A stretch of 64,000 nucleotides of DNA. Origin: Haematococcus lacustris. Lineage: Eukaryota > Chlorophyta > Chlorophyceae > Chlamydomonadales > Haematococcaceae. Shown piece after piece: positions 11,812 through 23,352 of the stretch. The first letter of the stretch is position 1. Every line of letters starts with the position of its first letter. Under the pieces are notes generated by a model. That model saw only the letters and a program-made list of their open reading frames with translations. It was not told where the DNA came from and made no database searches. The translations under genes were made by a program, and so were the position numbers. The stretch lies in contig JASKMD010000031.1 of NCBI GenBank assembly GCA_030144725.1, positions 3,346,543-3,410,542 of the forward strand, in the 5' to 3' direction.

Positions 11812-11872
11812 AAAAGTCTTTGAATCACTAAGGATTGAACAGGCGACCTCTCGGCCATACGGTCAAGACGAT
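11812..11872 (-). other. tRNA-like pol III fragment (decayed SINE or tRNA)
   Basis: On the minus strand TGGCCGAGAGG fits the tRNA A-box pattern and TGTTCAATCC resembles a B box. Six Ts follow about 20 bases later, like a pol III terminator. The boxes are only a few bases apart, too close for a functional tRNA, so I read this as a deleted SINE or tRNA relic. Confidence 0.3.
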
Positions 11873-11984
11873 TGTACGGTACAGCATATACGAAAAACGG
11901 TGTACGGCACATTACGGCACATTACGGCCCATTGGTAACACTGCAGTCCTGGCTTTGAGCTGTGTATTGACTTGCAGGGTTGCC

Positions 11985-12325
11985 CAGGGGAACATTGGAC
12001 GGCCAACAATAAGCTGAGGAAGCTCATGGCTCCTGCCAGGCAGCGCCTTGAGGAGCTGGCCCCTCAGCCGCACACCAGGCGTATGGCAGGCCCAGCAGCA
12101 GCTCCTCGTGTTGTGCAGCTAGCAGAGCCAATGCCTGCGGCTGCACGACTGGTTGACCAGCTGAGCACGCAGCCAGGAGTGGGCGCATGCCTGAGCCGCC
12201 TGCAGTCTTGGTGGGATGAGCAGGTGGCTTTGGGAGCCGATGCCGCCAGTGTTGCCAACCCGCCTGACTGTGGCAGACAGGCTTCACAACATGTCAGCAC
12301 CATCCTAGCAGCTATGGCCTTATGA
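11985..12325 (+). CDS. Possible terminal exon of an unrecognised gene
   Basis: A good splice acceptor (TTGACTTGCAG) at about 11979 leads into an open frame of about 110 codons ending in TGA at 12323-12325. It is rich in Ala, Arg, Leu and Gln with possible amphipathic helices (KLRKLMAPARQRLEELA and SRLQSWWDEQVAL). No family is recognised. It lies downstream of the BED-finger exon on the same strand and could be a distant exon of that transposon or a separate gene. The interval 12326-13291 shows nothing else I can identify. Confidence 0.3.
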
Positions 12326-13291
12326 AAGGCTACGTGCGCATGCAGCTGCATGGCAGAGGGCGTGCTGCAGGCCCCTTGCATGAAGAGATGTGTGAGAATA
12401 CATGACTCGCTGCATCTTCATCTCGGGTAGAACAAATTTGCCTGGCCCCAAGGGCTTGCTTAGCAGCCTTGCGCCACTTAGAGGTCCCACTTGAGCCATG
12501 TTTTCGTGATCCTCACAGATCCCATTCATCGAGTGCACATTGCACCCAGCTGCTGAATCACGCATCTAGGCAACAAGGATGCGACAAGGTTGCACCTGTA
12601 TGCCTCACCAGCCAATGTCAGGATATAAGCGTAACATGGCCGGATGATGGAGCTGAGTGGAAGACAGGGAATTGCAGTGGATGTGTCTGCAGCCTGTGTT
12701 GCCAGTGCCTTGCCTGACATGGTGCCTGTCTTGGGCAGAGGCCCAAGGCTGACTGTTTCACATATACTACTGCAAACAGGTCATTTGCTCTTTGACTGCC
12801 CAGCTACTAATGCATAGCGATTGGTTTACCAAGATGTACAGGAGCATGATGGAGGTGTTCAGGTTATCATGTCGGAAAGGTGGGCACTTTGCTTTGTGAA
12901 TGCTGTCATGCAACCGCAAAGGTGTAAATGGAGTGCCAAACACGTGGTTGAACTTGAGGGGCTACTTTCGCACACAACCCAAGGCAGCTGCCTGACCCAC
13001 AGCTATCACGCTCCAGGGTTCAAACCTCAACAAGCACCCCTTGGCAGCTGCCTAACCCACAGGGCATGTTCTTGGGCACCAAGGGGCTACTCAGGATGTC
13101 CCAACATATGGTGGGTAATCTTCATGCAAGTACTATCTACAAAGTGCACCGTGTTCATTAACGATTATCACACTGGGTCTTGCGCATAAATGCGCGTCTC
13201 CTGGCAAGCGGCGTGTTAGCTCTTGCGAGTAAGGCCATGCCGGCGCAAGCGATCGCGGACACACCTCAGCTGCTCACTGTCGATTGTTCTA

Positions 13292-14753
13292 GCGGGGCGG
13301 GGCGGGGCGGGGCGGGGCGGGGCGGGGCGGGGCGGGGCGGGGCGGGGCGGGGCGGGGCGGGGCGGGGCGGGGCGGGGCGGGGCGGGGCGGGGCGGGGCGG
13401 GGCGGGGCGGGGCGGGGCGGGGCGGGGCGGGGCGGGGCGGGGCGGGGCGGGGCGGGGCGGGGCGGGGCGGGGCGGGGCGGGGCGGGGCGGGGCGGGGCGG
13501 GGCGGGGCGGGGCGGGGCGGGGCGGGGCGGGGCGGGGCGGGGCGGGGCGGGGCGGGGCGGGGCGGGGCGGGGCGGGGCGGGGCGGGGCGGGGCGGGGCGG
13601 GGCGGGGCGGGGCGGGGCGGGGCGGGGCGGGGCGGGGCGGGGCGGGGCGGGGCGGGGCGGGGCGGGGCGGGGCGGGGCGGGGCGGGGCGGGGCGGGGCGG
13701 GGCGGGGCGGGGCGGGGCGGGGCGGGGCGGGGCGGGGCGGGGCGGGGCGGGGCGGGGCGGGGCGGGGCGGGGCGGGGCGGGGCGGGGCGGGGCGGGGCGG
13801 GGCGGGGCGGGGCGGGGCGGGGCGGGGCGGGGCGGGGCGGGGCGGGGCGGGGCGGGGCGGGGCGGGGCGGGGCGGGGCGGGGCGGGGCGGGGCGGGGCGG
13901 GGCGGGGCGGGGCGGGGCGGGGCGGGGCGGGGCGGGGCGGGGCGGGGCGGGGCGGGGCGGGGCGGGGCGGGGCGGGGCGGGGCGGGGCGGGGCGGGGCGG
14001 GGCGGGGCGGGGCGGGGCGGGGCGGGGCGGGGCGGGGCGGGGCGGGGCGGGGCGGGGCGGGGCGGGGCGGGGCGGGGCGGGGCGGGGCGGGGCGGGGCGG
14101 GGCGGGGCGGGGCGGGGCGGGGCGGGGCGGGGCGGGGCGGGGCGGGGCGGGGCGGGGCGGGGCGGGGCGGGGCGGGGCGGGGCGGGGCGGGGCGGGGCGG
14201 GGCGGGGCGGGGCGGGGCGGGGCGGGGCGGGGCGGGGCGGGGCGGGGCGGGGCGGGGCGGGGCGGGGCGGGGCGGGGCGGGGCGGGGCGGGGCGGGGCGG
14301 GGCGGGGCGGGGCGGGGCGGGGCGGGGCGGGGCGGGGCGGGGCGGGGCGGGGCGGGGCGGGGCGGGGCGGGGCGGGGCGGGGCGGGGCGGGGCGGGGCGG
14401 GGCGGGGCGGGGCGGGGCGGGGCGGGGCGGGGCGGGGCGGGGCGGGGCGGGGCGGGGCGGGGCGGGGCGGGGCGGGGCGGGGCGGGGCGGGGCGGGGCGG
14501 GGCGGGGCGGGGCGGGGCGGGGCGGGGCGGGGCGGGGCGGGGCGGGGCGGGGCGGGGCGGGGCGGGGCGGGGCGGGGCGGGGCGGGGCGGGGCGGGGCGG
14601 GGCGGGGCGGGGCGGGGCGGGGCGGGGCGGGGCGGGGCGGGGCGGGGCGGGGCGGGGCGGGGCGGGGCGGGGCGGGGCGGGGCGGGGCGGGGCGGGGCGG
14701 GGCGGGGCGGGGCGGGGCGGGGCGGGGCGGGGCGGGGCGGGGCGGGGCGGGGC
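13292..14753 (+). repeat. Pure (GGGGC)n array, about 1.46 kb
   Basis: About 292 uninterrupted copies of the pentamer GGGGC run on the + strand with no visible variant. Because five is not a multiple of three, every frame encodes the same cycling pentapeptide (Gly-Arg-Gly-Gly-Ala), which makes spurious long open frames. The G-rich strand should form G-quadruplexes. It lies about 250 bp upstream of the GLE1 start. Confidence 0.97.
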
Positions 14754-15008
14754 CGGCTGCCTGCTCGGCCTGGCTTGGCTCTGGCTGAGCGTGCAGTTCG
14801 CGGTCTACTTCACTGTCCGAGGCATTGCGATTACATCACGCTGCCTGTTTGTGGCATTCCCTACCAAGCTCTACAGCGCCATATATGTTCCATGCCTGCG
14901 TACAGTTTTTCTTGTCATTACACTCGGACGAGAAAACGGCAACCAGCAGTTAGGCGCCGAATACCCAATGTATATACACACGTAAGACTCAATGCTTGAG
15001 CTGCGCAC

Positions 15009-18000
15009 ATGAAGAGGCTTGTGTTTGAAACCCCGCAATCAGGACTGCAGTGCCGTCCACAGTGCGCATCACAGTCAGCTACCCCAGCAAGCTCTGCTGC
15101 GCCACTTACTCCCTCCATCGCCTACGGCAGAGGAAGTGCACCCGCAAGCACTCAGCCAGTGCGCTACTGCGCTCCAGACGACCCAGATGCACCCGATAAA
15201 GCAGTTACTTCCCCATCTGTTGTATACGCTGCCCCGTCTGGGGACGAGGAAGAAGAGGACGGGGAAGGGACCACGAAGTACGAGCTCACTCAAGCTAGCC
15301 CTGTGGAGGACATGCTATTGCAGCTACAGCGGCGGTGGGAGACTGTGGTGCAGGTGTGCTACCATGTGGTGGGCTTGGTACGACTTGCATAACAGCCCAT
15401 GCTCGACAACTAACAAAGACATTACTAGTGGAACGCAGCTGGCACACTCCTTGTGCGTGCACTACCCCTTGTGCATGCAGCTAACACTCTCCGAGCGAGC
15501 GGGTAAGCTTTACAGCGCTTTGGAGGCAGCAGATCAGACGCTTTCATCTCAGCTAGCTGAGATCCAGCAGAGTGTGCATCAAAAGCAGGTGGGCGACATG
15601 CAAGTCAGGCAGCACCTACTCGCAACCTTCCACTCTGTGTGTGACCGTCTCATCAGGCAGCAGACTTGGGATGTGTCACATGGCTACAGCTTGTCCCCCA
15701 TGTGCGTGCATGGTGAAGGCATGTGAGCGAGCATGATGAATGCTTTACTATGCTATGCTATTGGGTGCAGTCGTTGCTTCACTATCCTGCACACACAACA
15801 GATCAGCTGATGATGACAAAGCGAACACACATTAGATGTGGCTCTGTACAGCAAGACTCGAGCAGATGGTAAAGACATGGACTTGTGCATCGTGCACCGC
15901 AGAAGGAGCTTGCGCGGGCTGACGAGCTGCAAGCAGCCCAGCAGTCGCATGTGAGCTAACGGCTGGGGAAGGGTGGCAGAGAGGCAGGAGAAGACAGGGC
16001 AGGCAGGCGCGCCACCAGGCAATCAGGCAAGCAGGCAGGTCCCACTCTTGTCCACAAAAAGCAAAACATAGAGCTGCTGTGCTACTTCTGCTGCTATGCT
16101 GCCGTTGCTGCTGCTGCTCATGTCAGGGATGCAGCACCGGAGCTGCATGACGTCAGATGGTGCATGGTCTGTCATTGCCAGCTACATGGCCTCCATGCAG
16201 GGCACACCGAGGCAGCATGCAGGAAAGCCGTGGAAAACAAAATGGTATTGCTAAAAACACTATGTCGCCATGGGATTGATTTGCCTTGCTGCTGTTTGCT
16301 GTGGAACAGGAACGGGAGCAACGGCTGCTGCAGCTCCAAAACACCCATGCTCAGTCAGCTCGCGTGCAGGAGCAGCAGGTACTGCCCCCCTGGCCTTAAC
16401 CCACAACCTCCATGCATGGAGGTACTTCTCTCACACTGACACTCTGCGCTGCTATGCAAGCTGCATGTGAGGCATCTGCTGATGCAGCAATATCTAGCAA
16501 AGTACAGCAAGGCGCATCAGATTGATCAGATAGGACAGATGGTTGAGCAGGCTATGTCGAGCCCACCTTGGCTCAAACACCGGGCACTCGGCACTCGATT
16601 ACAGAGAGACGCGTCAAGGCTAGATAACTTAATTCCTTGACATGTTCGCCGCCATGGCGTTTGGGGTGTCTGGTCATGCGACCATGCGCCAGTGGCCGCG
16701 CTGCATGCAGGTTGAACGCTTGCAACAGCAGGCCCAGCAGGCCGCCCAGAGAAAGCGCGCTGAAGAGGCAGCAGCGGCAGCAGCGGCGGCAGAAGCAAGA
16801 GCTGAGCAGGAAGCTGCCAGGGCTGCTGCAGCAGCTGCTGCACAAGCCAAGCAGCAAGAGGAGGCCGCCAGGGCTGCTGCTGCTGCTGCAACCATGGTAG
16901 GTGTGGCAAAGTGCAAGGCATGGGCAGTGGCCTGCTATGAGTCTGGAGCTTGATGATGCACTTTACTCATGGGCCTCATGTTGTGTTCTGCTTGCTGCCG
17001 TTACGAACCCATGCCCACCTTAGTAACCTCTTCACTTAGGGCTACCCAAACCCGCCACCCAGCACCAGCTACCCAGCACCTGCTCACAGCTTGACCTTAT
17101 GCCTGGCACACCACTACTACACAGGGTCATCTCATAGGGGCAGCTTCCCAAACGCGTGTTTGTGCGTGTGCAGGCGCAACAGCAGCAGCAGCAAAAGGCT
17201 GCAAGCACGACAGCAGCCTCCACCCCTCCTCCTGGCCCCCCCTCGCTCACACCAGCTGCACCACAGCAAGGGGCGTCCTCGCCAGCCATAGCCAGCAACG
17301 ACAAGGCAGGTGCTGCGGCCAGTCAATAAGTACGCATGGCATAACCATGCTGTGCTGGCTTGCTCAAGCTGGGTTGACGTGGCTGGATGTCAGCTGACCT
17401 TGCCTGGGTTGGGGTGAGCACAGCAGCAAGGTATGCCTAGGGCTGCCACAGGCTGGGTCAGCAGGCTCCAGGACCTGGCCATAGACTGCCCTTCATGCCT
17501 GCCATTATCTCCAGTTGTGCCTGGCTCTTCCACGCTGTGTTATGCATGCTCGCTGGCACTACGGTCTTCCTTGCTACCCACCTGTGTACGCCATGCCATG
17601 CACACCCCATGCCATGCCATGCCATATGCCACACCCCATGCCACGCCATGCCATGTCATGCCATGTGGCATGCCATGCATAATGTCCCATGCGGTGGGAT
17701 GCCACATTCAGGTGGCGCAAGCCAGGCTGTGCATGCGGGCTTCCCCAGGTGCCCTAAAATCAGAGCAGCAAGTAGGACAGCGGTTTGAGAAGTTGCAGCA
17801 GCTGATTCAGGTGAGCCTCACGCTCAGCAGGAACTGCCCTCCAGGGGCTGTGCTTGCACCATATCCAATGCAGGTAGCCAGTGCTGCCTGCCTGCTTGCC
17901 TCATTAAGCAGACAGGGATGCTGCTGGTGTTTCCGCTATCGCTGCTGCCCCTAAAGCGCTACGATGTCCTACCATCACCATCACCAGTGACAGCTGTTGC

Positions 18001-21000
18001 CCCTGTAAGCTTCTGAAGGACTATCGCAGCATCTGAACAATTCTAGATTATTGGCTAGGTGCCACAGATGCCGTGTGTCTCCTGGCACTGCTATTTGTGG
18101 ACGCAACACAGCAATGCTCGCTGTCCCCACAGCCCCTTAGGAGCCCAAGGAGTGGTTCAGCATCTCAGCATCCCACATAGCTTTTTGAGAAGCACACTCT
18201 TGTCACCTTCTGTAGCCGTTTAAGAATCACACTGTTGGCCCCTACCAGCCACACACTGAACGCTATCGCTTGAAAAGGCTGCAGCCTATGCCTTAATTAG
18301 AACCGTCCCTGGGCCCTGCCGCCTGCCCAGCCTCTGTTTACCAGGCTAACTGTGTGACATCACTTCACACTGCTGCTGGCTGCACAGCCGCTGCTAACGG
18401 ATCCAAGCACCAAGGTTATGCGGCGGGGCATTGAAAAGAAGATGACTGTGCATGTGCAGCAAATCTCTGCCACACTGGAACAGGTGGGGATGAGGCATGG
18501 GCTGGGAGGGCAGGAGGAGTTTTGGGGAGTGAAGGCAGGGGCATGGACAGGGGCGGGAACAAGGACAGGGGCAGGTGAGCGGTTCAGTTGAAGGTTGAAG
18601 TATAGGTGCTTGCTCTCAAGGCAGTGGAATCTGGTAGTGTCAGAGCAGGACGTCATCTCCACATACCTCCCCCACCATTGACCACTGTGCACAGTCCACC
18701 TGAACCCTTCCCACACTCTGGCCGAGCTGCTGGTGGTGGCGGCGGCGGTGGTGTTTGAGAGAGGCTGTGATGAGTAGACAATCCTGTGCGTGTTGCATGT
18801 GGTGAGACCATGGTGTGGTGGCTGCTGGTGGCGCCGTGCCTGGCAGGTAGCACGCAAGTGTGGGGACGTACACGACCTGATCGCTGCACAGACCGACGCA
18901 GCGTGGCGCACTTACGCCCAGCTTATGTTCGCCACAAAGGTCAATCCCCAGGGGGCCAGCAGGGGTGGCAGCAGGAGGGGTATGCAGGCTGAGGGAGGAC
19001 AGGATCAACAGCAGAGGGATAAAGAGTGAGGGCAGGGAAGCTGCTGCTGAGGCACTGAGGAGGAACAGAGTGGTCAACAGGGATCTGCCCTGTGCTGCCT
19101 CCTTACACGGCCATGAGTGCAGAGCCGTCAAACAGACCAGACCAGAGCACATGGAACTCTTGCAGGCCTGTCATGGGGTAGCGGCCACCTTATGTGGGTT
19201 GAGCGTCCGGCGTGTGGCAGCAGCGGTGTGCCTCAGGGCTTCTCAGGGCTCCTCAGGGTGTTGCCAAGTCAGGCTGATGGCAGAGGCCGGCAGGGGCTGC
19301 AAGCCTTCTGGGGGACAGGCAGCTGGGGCTCCTGGGTCATATGGCCTGATGATGTAATGGTCGGTGAGGCCAAAACATGACTCAGCCTGGCTCCCTGAAA
19401 AGCTCGCCACCAGGCCTCCCTACCTACAACCTAGCCACCCTGAGACGCAAGCTAGCCTACCTAGCTGGCAGCCCAGCCAGCTGACAAGCAAGCTAGCAAG
19501 CTAGCCTCCCCATAACCTAGCCACCAGGCCTCCCACCTAGCCTCCCTCTCTGGCTACAGAGTGTGGGGCTGCCAGGAGGCGATAGGCTGCATGTTGGCAT
19601 GCCCTTGCATGCTGGCATGCACGACTTGTGCCCTGCACTGCACCGCCCACTGCCCTGCCAATGGTGTCTGGCGGTGCAGGTCATCAAGCAAGGTGAGCTG
19701 ATCACTCAGAACAACAAGGCTGCATTCCCCTTGGCCACTGTCTTGGTGAAGGTGGGTCACACATCTCTTGCACGCCACACTGATGACACAGCATTCCAGC
19801 ATACAATGTATGTCATGCCATATTGAATAACATGCACAAAGAAGCACAGCAGTGGCTCCACTCAAATATCATAGTGAGGTAGTGTTACTTTACAACAAGG
19901 ACCTCTGGGTGTCTTCTTTATGGAAGGCATGTAGCAGCAGACAGACCCAGTCACCCCTGCCCCTAACTTTGCACCGGCACGCCTCGTCCTTCCTTGCCAT
20001 GTTTAGACCCTCCTGCTCATGTACGTCTCAGCCTATGCCCCAGACCCTCCACCCCAGCCAGCTAACCCAGCCACTTTACTCCTTCAGGACATGCCTCACT
20101 CCTTCTACCCCCCTGCTGCACCTCCCCAGCCTCCCCACCACTCCTGCCTACTGCTCCTACTTCACTGGTCCCTGCTGCTCCTCTCTTTCCTACTGCCCCT
20201 ATCTGCCCCTCCCTGCTGCCCCATGAGAAGCCTCGGTCCCATTCAATGGCCCCTGCCCCTGTCCTACCTGCCCCAATCTCGCCTTTCTTGCTGCCCCATC
20301 GAAACGTCGGACTCATTCAATGGCCCCAGCCCCTGCGCCCAGGTGTCCACCCGCTTCCCCGACCTCATGGCCCTCACGCTGGGCCTGCTGCACCGCCAGT
20401 GTGTGCTCACCGTCCCGCGTGCATTCCTGATGGAAGACCCTGCCAGCGGCGCCCGCATCACCGCTGCACAACACCACCGCCTGATGGGCTACGAAGAGGT
20501 GGAGACCACTGCTGGTGGGAGGGAGGGCCAAGGGGCGAAAGGGGGAAAGGGTGTAGGGGTCAGAGGTAGCAGCTGTGGGAACAAGCGGTGGGGCTGCTAT
20601 GAAGCACTGATCTTGCAGTACCTGAACAGCTGGAAAAGTGACTCAATGCCATGCATGTCAGATATGGACTCCACTGAGCCTGGCTCATGCACTAGCCGCA
20701 TGTCATCGAACACATAGTCTGTTGGGTCTAGGTCTGATAGCTTCTCCCCAAAAGGAGCAAGCAGGCAAGGCAGGTGGCAAGAGTGAAGCAGGAGAGGAAC
20801 AGGAGGGGTCAGCAACAGAAGAGCAGGCGCGAGAGGCAGGTTGGTGGTGTGGTACCTGTGGGTCATACTGAGCACGTAGGAGAGTGAGGTAGGGAGCTGT
20901 CACACAATGGTAGGGGGGTTGGCAGGGGGGTGGCCCAAGTGTGAGAGGGGGATGTGTCGGCCCCTGACAGCCTCCCAACCACTCCTCAGCTGCTGCCTCC

Positions 21001-22769
21001 TCTCATCATGGCCCTCCTGCTCTCCTTGCTGCTGCGCCCTGCACCGCTTGCTTCCCAGCTCATACTGGCTGCCTGACACTGGCTGCTAGCAGCTCGGAGC
21101 CTTACTTGTGAGGCCTGCCTCCTGCCTGCCACCTCCTCAGGCAGCAAGGTGTTCGAAAGCCATGACCAGTACCTGCAGCGCTTGGAGGGCTGCATGCTGC
21201 TGTACGGCGCACTCGTGCAGGTCAGGGCGTAGGGGAGGGGCCACACCGCCAGCCCTTAGGATTGGCAGGCTGAGGGGTGCTGGTGAGGTGGGGGGAGGTG
21301 GGCGGCAGGCATTGGTGGGTATAGCTGGGGAAGAGGTCTGTGGGAAGGGCATGGAAGAGGAAAGGACATGTCTTCACTGTTCAGTTGTCATGTAAGCAAA
21401 TTGGGCCTAGCGGCAGGTTTAGCAGGAGTCAGGCACTCCAGCCATCAAACGACAGCTGCCAGTGTGATGAGTGTGAGGCCAGGGTCGGGAGCAGGGTTTG
21501 GGGCAAGGGCAGGGCTGGGGCTGGGGCAGAGACATATGTTGCGTTGTTCCAGGTCGATGAGGCAGCCCACCCGCATGGCCTGGATCACGGCTGGTCCTGG
21601 CTAGCTCGCCTGCTCAACGCCCTGCCAGCCTCACGCATCACGGCCAAGGCCCTCATCTTCTTCCTCAGGCCTGCTGGCTACGCATTGCATGCCCGGTGAG
21701 GTGGACAGCAGCGGGGACAGCAGGGGGCAGGGGTCCCGCTGAGGTGCAGTGAGTGGGGTTAGGTGAGGTGGCCAGCAGGGGGAGGGCGGGTGGGTGGGTA
21801 AAGTGCAGCAGGCTTGGGTGTGGCGGGTGGGAGTCACGTGGCAAGGGCTTGTGTACGGGCAGAGTCTGGTAGTATGGGTATGAAGAGTAGGGCCCGGCAG
21901 ATGAGTTGTGATGCATGGAATTAGGATGCAGTAGGCACGGGTGGGGAGGTGGGGCTGGGATACAAGGGGCAGCAGCAAGGCGCCGTACTTGTCAGCATGG
22001 GCCCAGGTTGTGGATCATATGGTAACCCAAAGGCCAGGCTGGCAATGACAGTTCCCTGTCCACCCACTTGGGAAACGAAGTCACACAGCGTTGTACCTGA
22101 CTAGGCTCTCATTTGGGAGTGGTGGCCTAGCTGGCAAGTCAAGAATACAGGTTACAGAGCCTAGCTGGGCGCAGCAGCCCTCATGCAAATGAAGGGCACT
22201 GCAAAGGTACTTTTTGTTAGCAGCAAACCCCCTTTCCTCCCCTCCCTAATCGCGGGGCATTCAGTCCATACAGCATGAACGGCAGGCTAACTCGTCTCGC
22301 CTGTTCGTGTCGTACCTGCCAGCTTGCCTGCTTGCATGGTATGCCTTCCCTTGCTGTTGCTCTTGTTGTTTTACCCTTTCAGCCGTCAGCCTGATATGGT
22401 AACTGTGCATTGACCTCTACAGCCTCCCCTCATGTGCTTGCCAGCCCACCTCTCTGCAGGTTTGGTACCCAGTTTGTGAAGCTGCTGTTGTGCATGCGAG
22501 CCGAGTTCCTGCCCGAGTTGCACCGGAGCCATGAACCGGATGTGCAGGTATGTTGCTGCTGCTGTTACTGCCGACTGCTGGTGATGCTGATTGTTGCTGC
22601 TGTTGGTGTCTACAACAGTAGTAGTGTTGCTGCTGATTGCCGTGCGGGATGCACGCCGTAGGCTGTGAGCACGCTGCTGCAGCATTACCTGGACAACGCG
22701 CAGTTTCGGCAGGAACCAGAAGGCCGCAACATGCCGCGCATCGACATGTCTAGCTATCAGCGTGCGTGA
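15009..22769 (+). CDS. GLE1: GLE1-like mRNA export factor
   Basis: GLE1 acts at the cytoplasmic face of the nuclear pore, where with inositol hexakisphosphate it activates the DEAD-box ATPase DBP5 in mRNA export. Fifteen exons give a phase-consistent 612-aa product: 15009-15353, 15481-15588, 15903-15950, 16310-16378, 16711-16896, 17174-17305, 17712-17810, 18388-18483, 18847-18939, 19680-19751, 20343-20514, 21141-21220, 21553-21695, 22460-22547, 22662-22769. The N-terminal half is acidic then an Ala/Gln/Glu coiled coil (exons 2-6). The C-terminal half matches the GLE1 HEAT-like domain: IKQGE..AFPLATVLVK, TVPRAFLMED, FESHDQYLQRLEG, GWSWLARLLNALP, then FGTQFVKLL. The exon 6 donor at 17306 would be GC, not GT. 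An extra exon near 16480-16540 cannot be excluded. Confidence 0.85.
17585..17700. repeat. ATGCC-rich simple repeat in a GLE1 intron
   Basis: CATGCCATGC-type units repeat imperfectly for about 100 bp within the intron between exons at 17305 and 17712. No function is implied. Confidence 0.7.
19405..19555. repeat. CTAGC-rich tract in a GLE1 intron
   Basis: CTAGC/GCTAG motifs and two copies of ACCTAGCCACC cluster here within the long intron 18940-19679. The motif is locally self-complementary. Confidence 0.55.
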
Positions 22770-23352
22770 TGAACCGACGTCTCGGCGGCCTCTTATGGAG
22801 GAGATTGATGCGAGATCTACAAGCCGTGGATATGTATCGGTACTGCGCATGCGGTATCACACGCACAGAGGCCTCGCGCAGTGACCTATTTCGTTCGTTT
22901 GTTATCGTGCGCTGTACAAGCACAACGCCCAGGATGGTAAGGAGTAAGCAGCCATACTGGCATACTTGGTGATTGACCAAGGATGTTGAATGATGAACGC
23001 TTTTCAGTACCCGACTTGAAAGAACCAAACTCTTACTAACAGCCCCCTCGTTCCACAATAGGGCCTCCATTTGAGTCGGACCACTAGGGATCAACAGCGA
23101 ACAACTCAAACTCTGGTTATGGGGATGTGTGTAGTATACCCATGCACATGAAAAAGATAGGTGGCTTACACCGCTTAAGCCGTCAGCCGTTAGGCTGCTT
23201 GGCCGCCCTCCCCCTCGAGGGGTTCGGGACTTTCTGTAACGCACTTCAAAGCAAGGTGCACAAACAAAGGTGCACATGGGCTCAACATGAAGTCATGCAA
23301 GCTCTCATTACTGTCCGGGAAAGTCATGGCAAACTCCGCCTGCTGCCTGATG

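Noticed and set aside
13180..14985. Open frames of about 600 codons encoding repeating GRGGA
   Set aside because: They arise because a pure pentamer has no stop codon in any frame. All three frames read the same peptide, and there is no sign of a gene.
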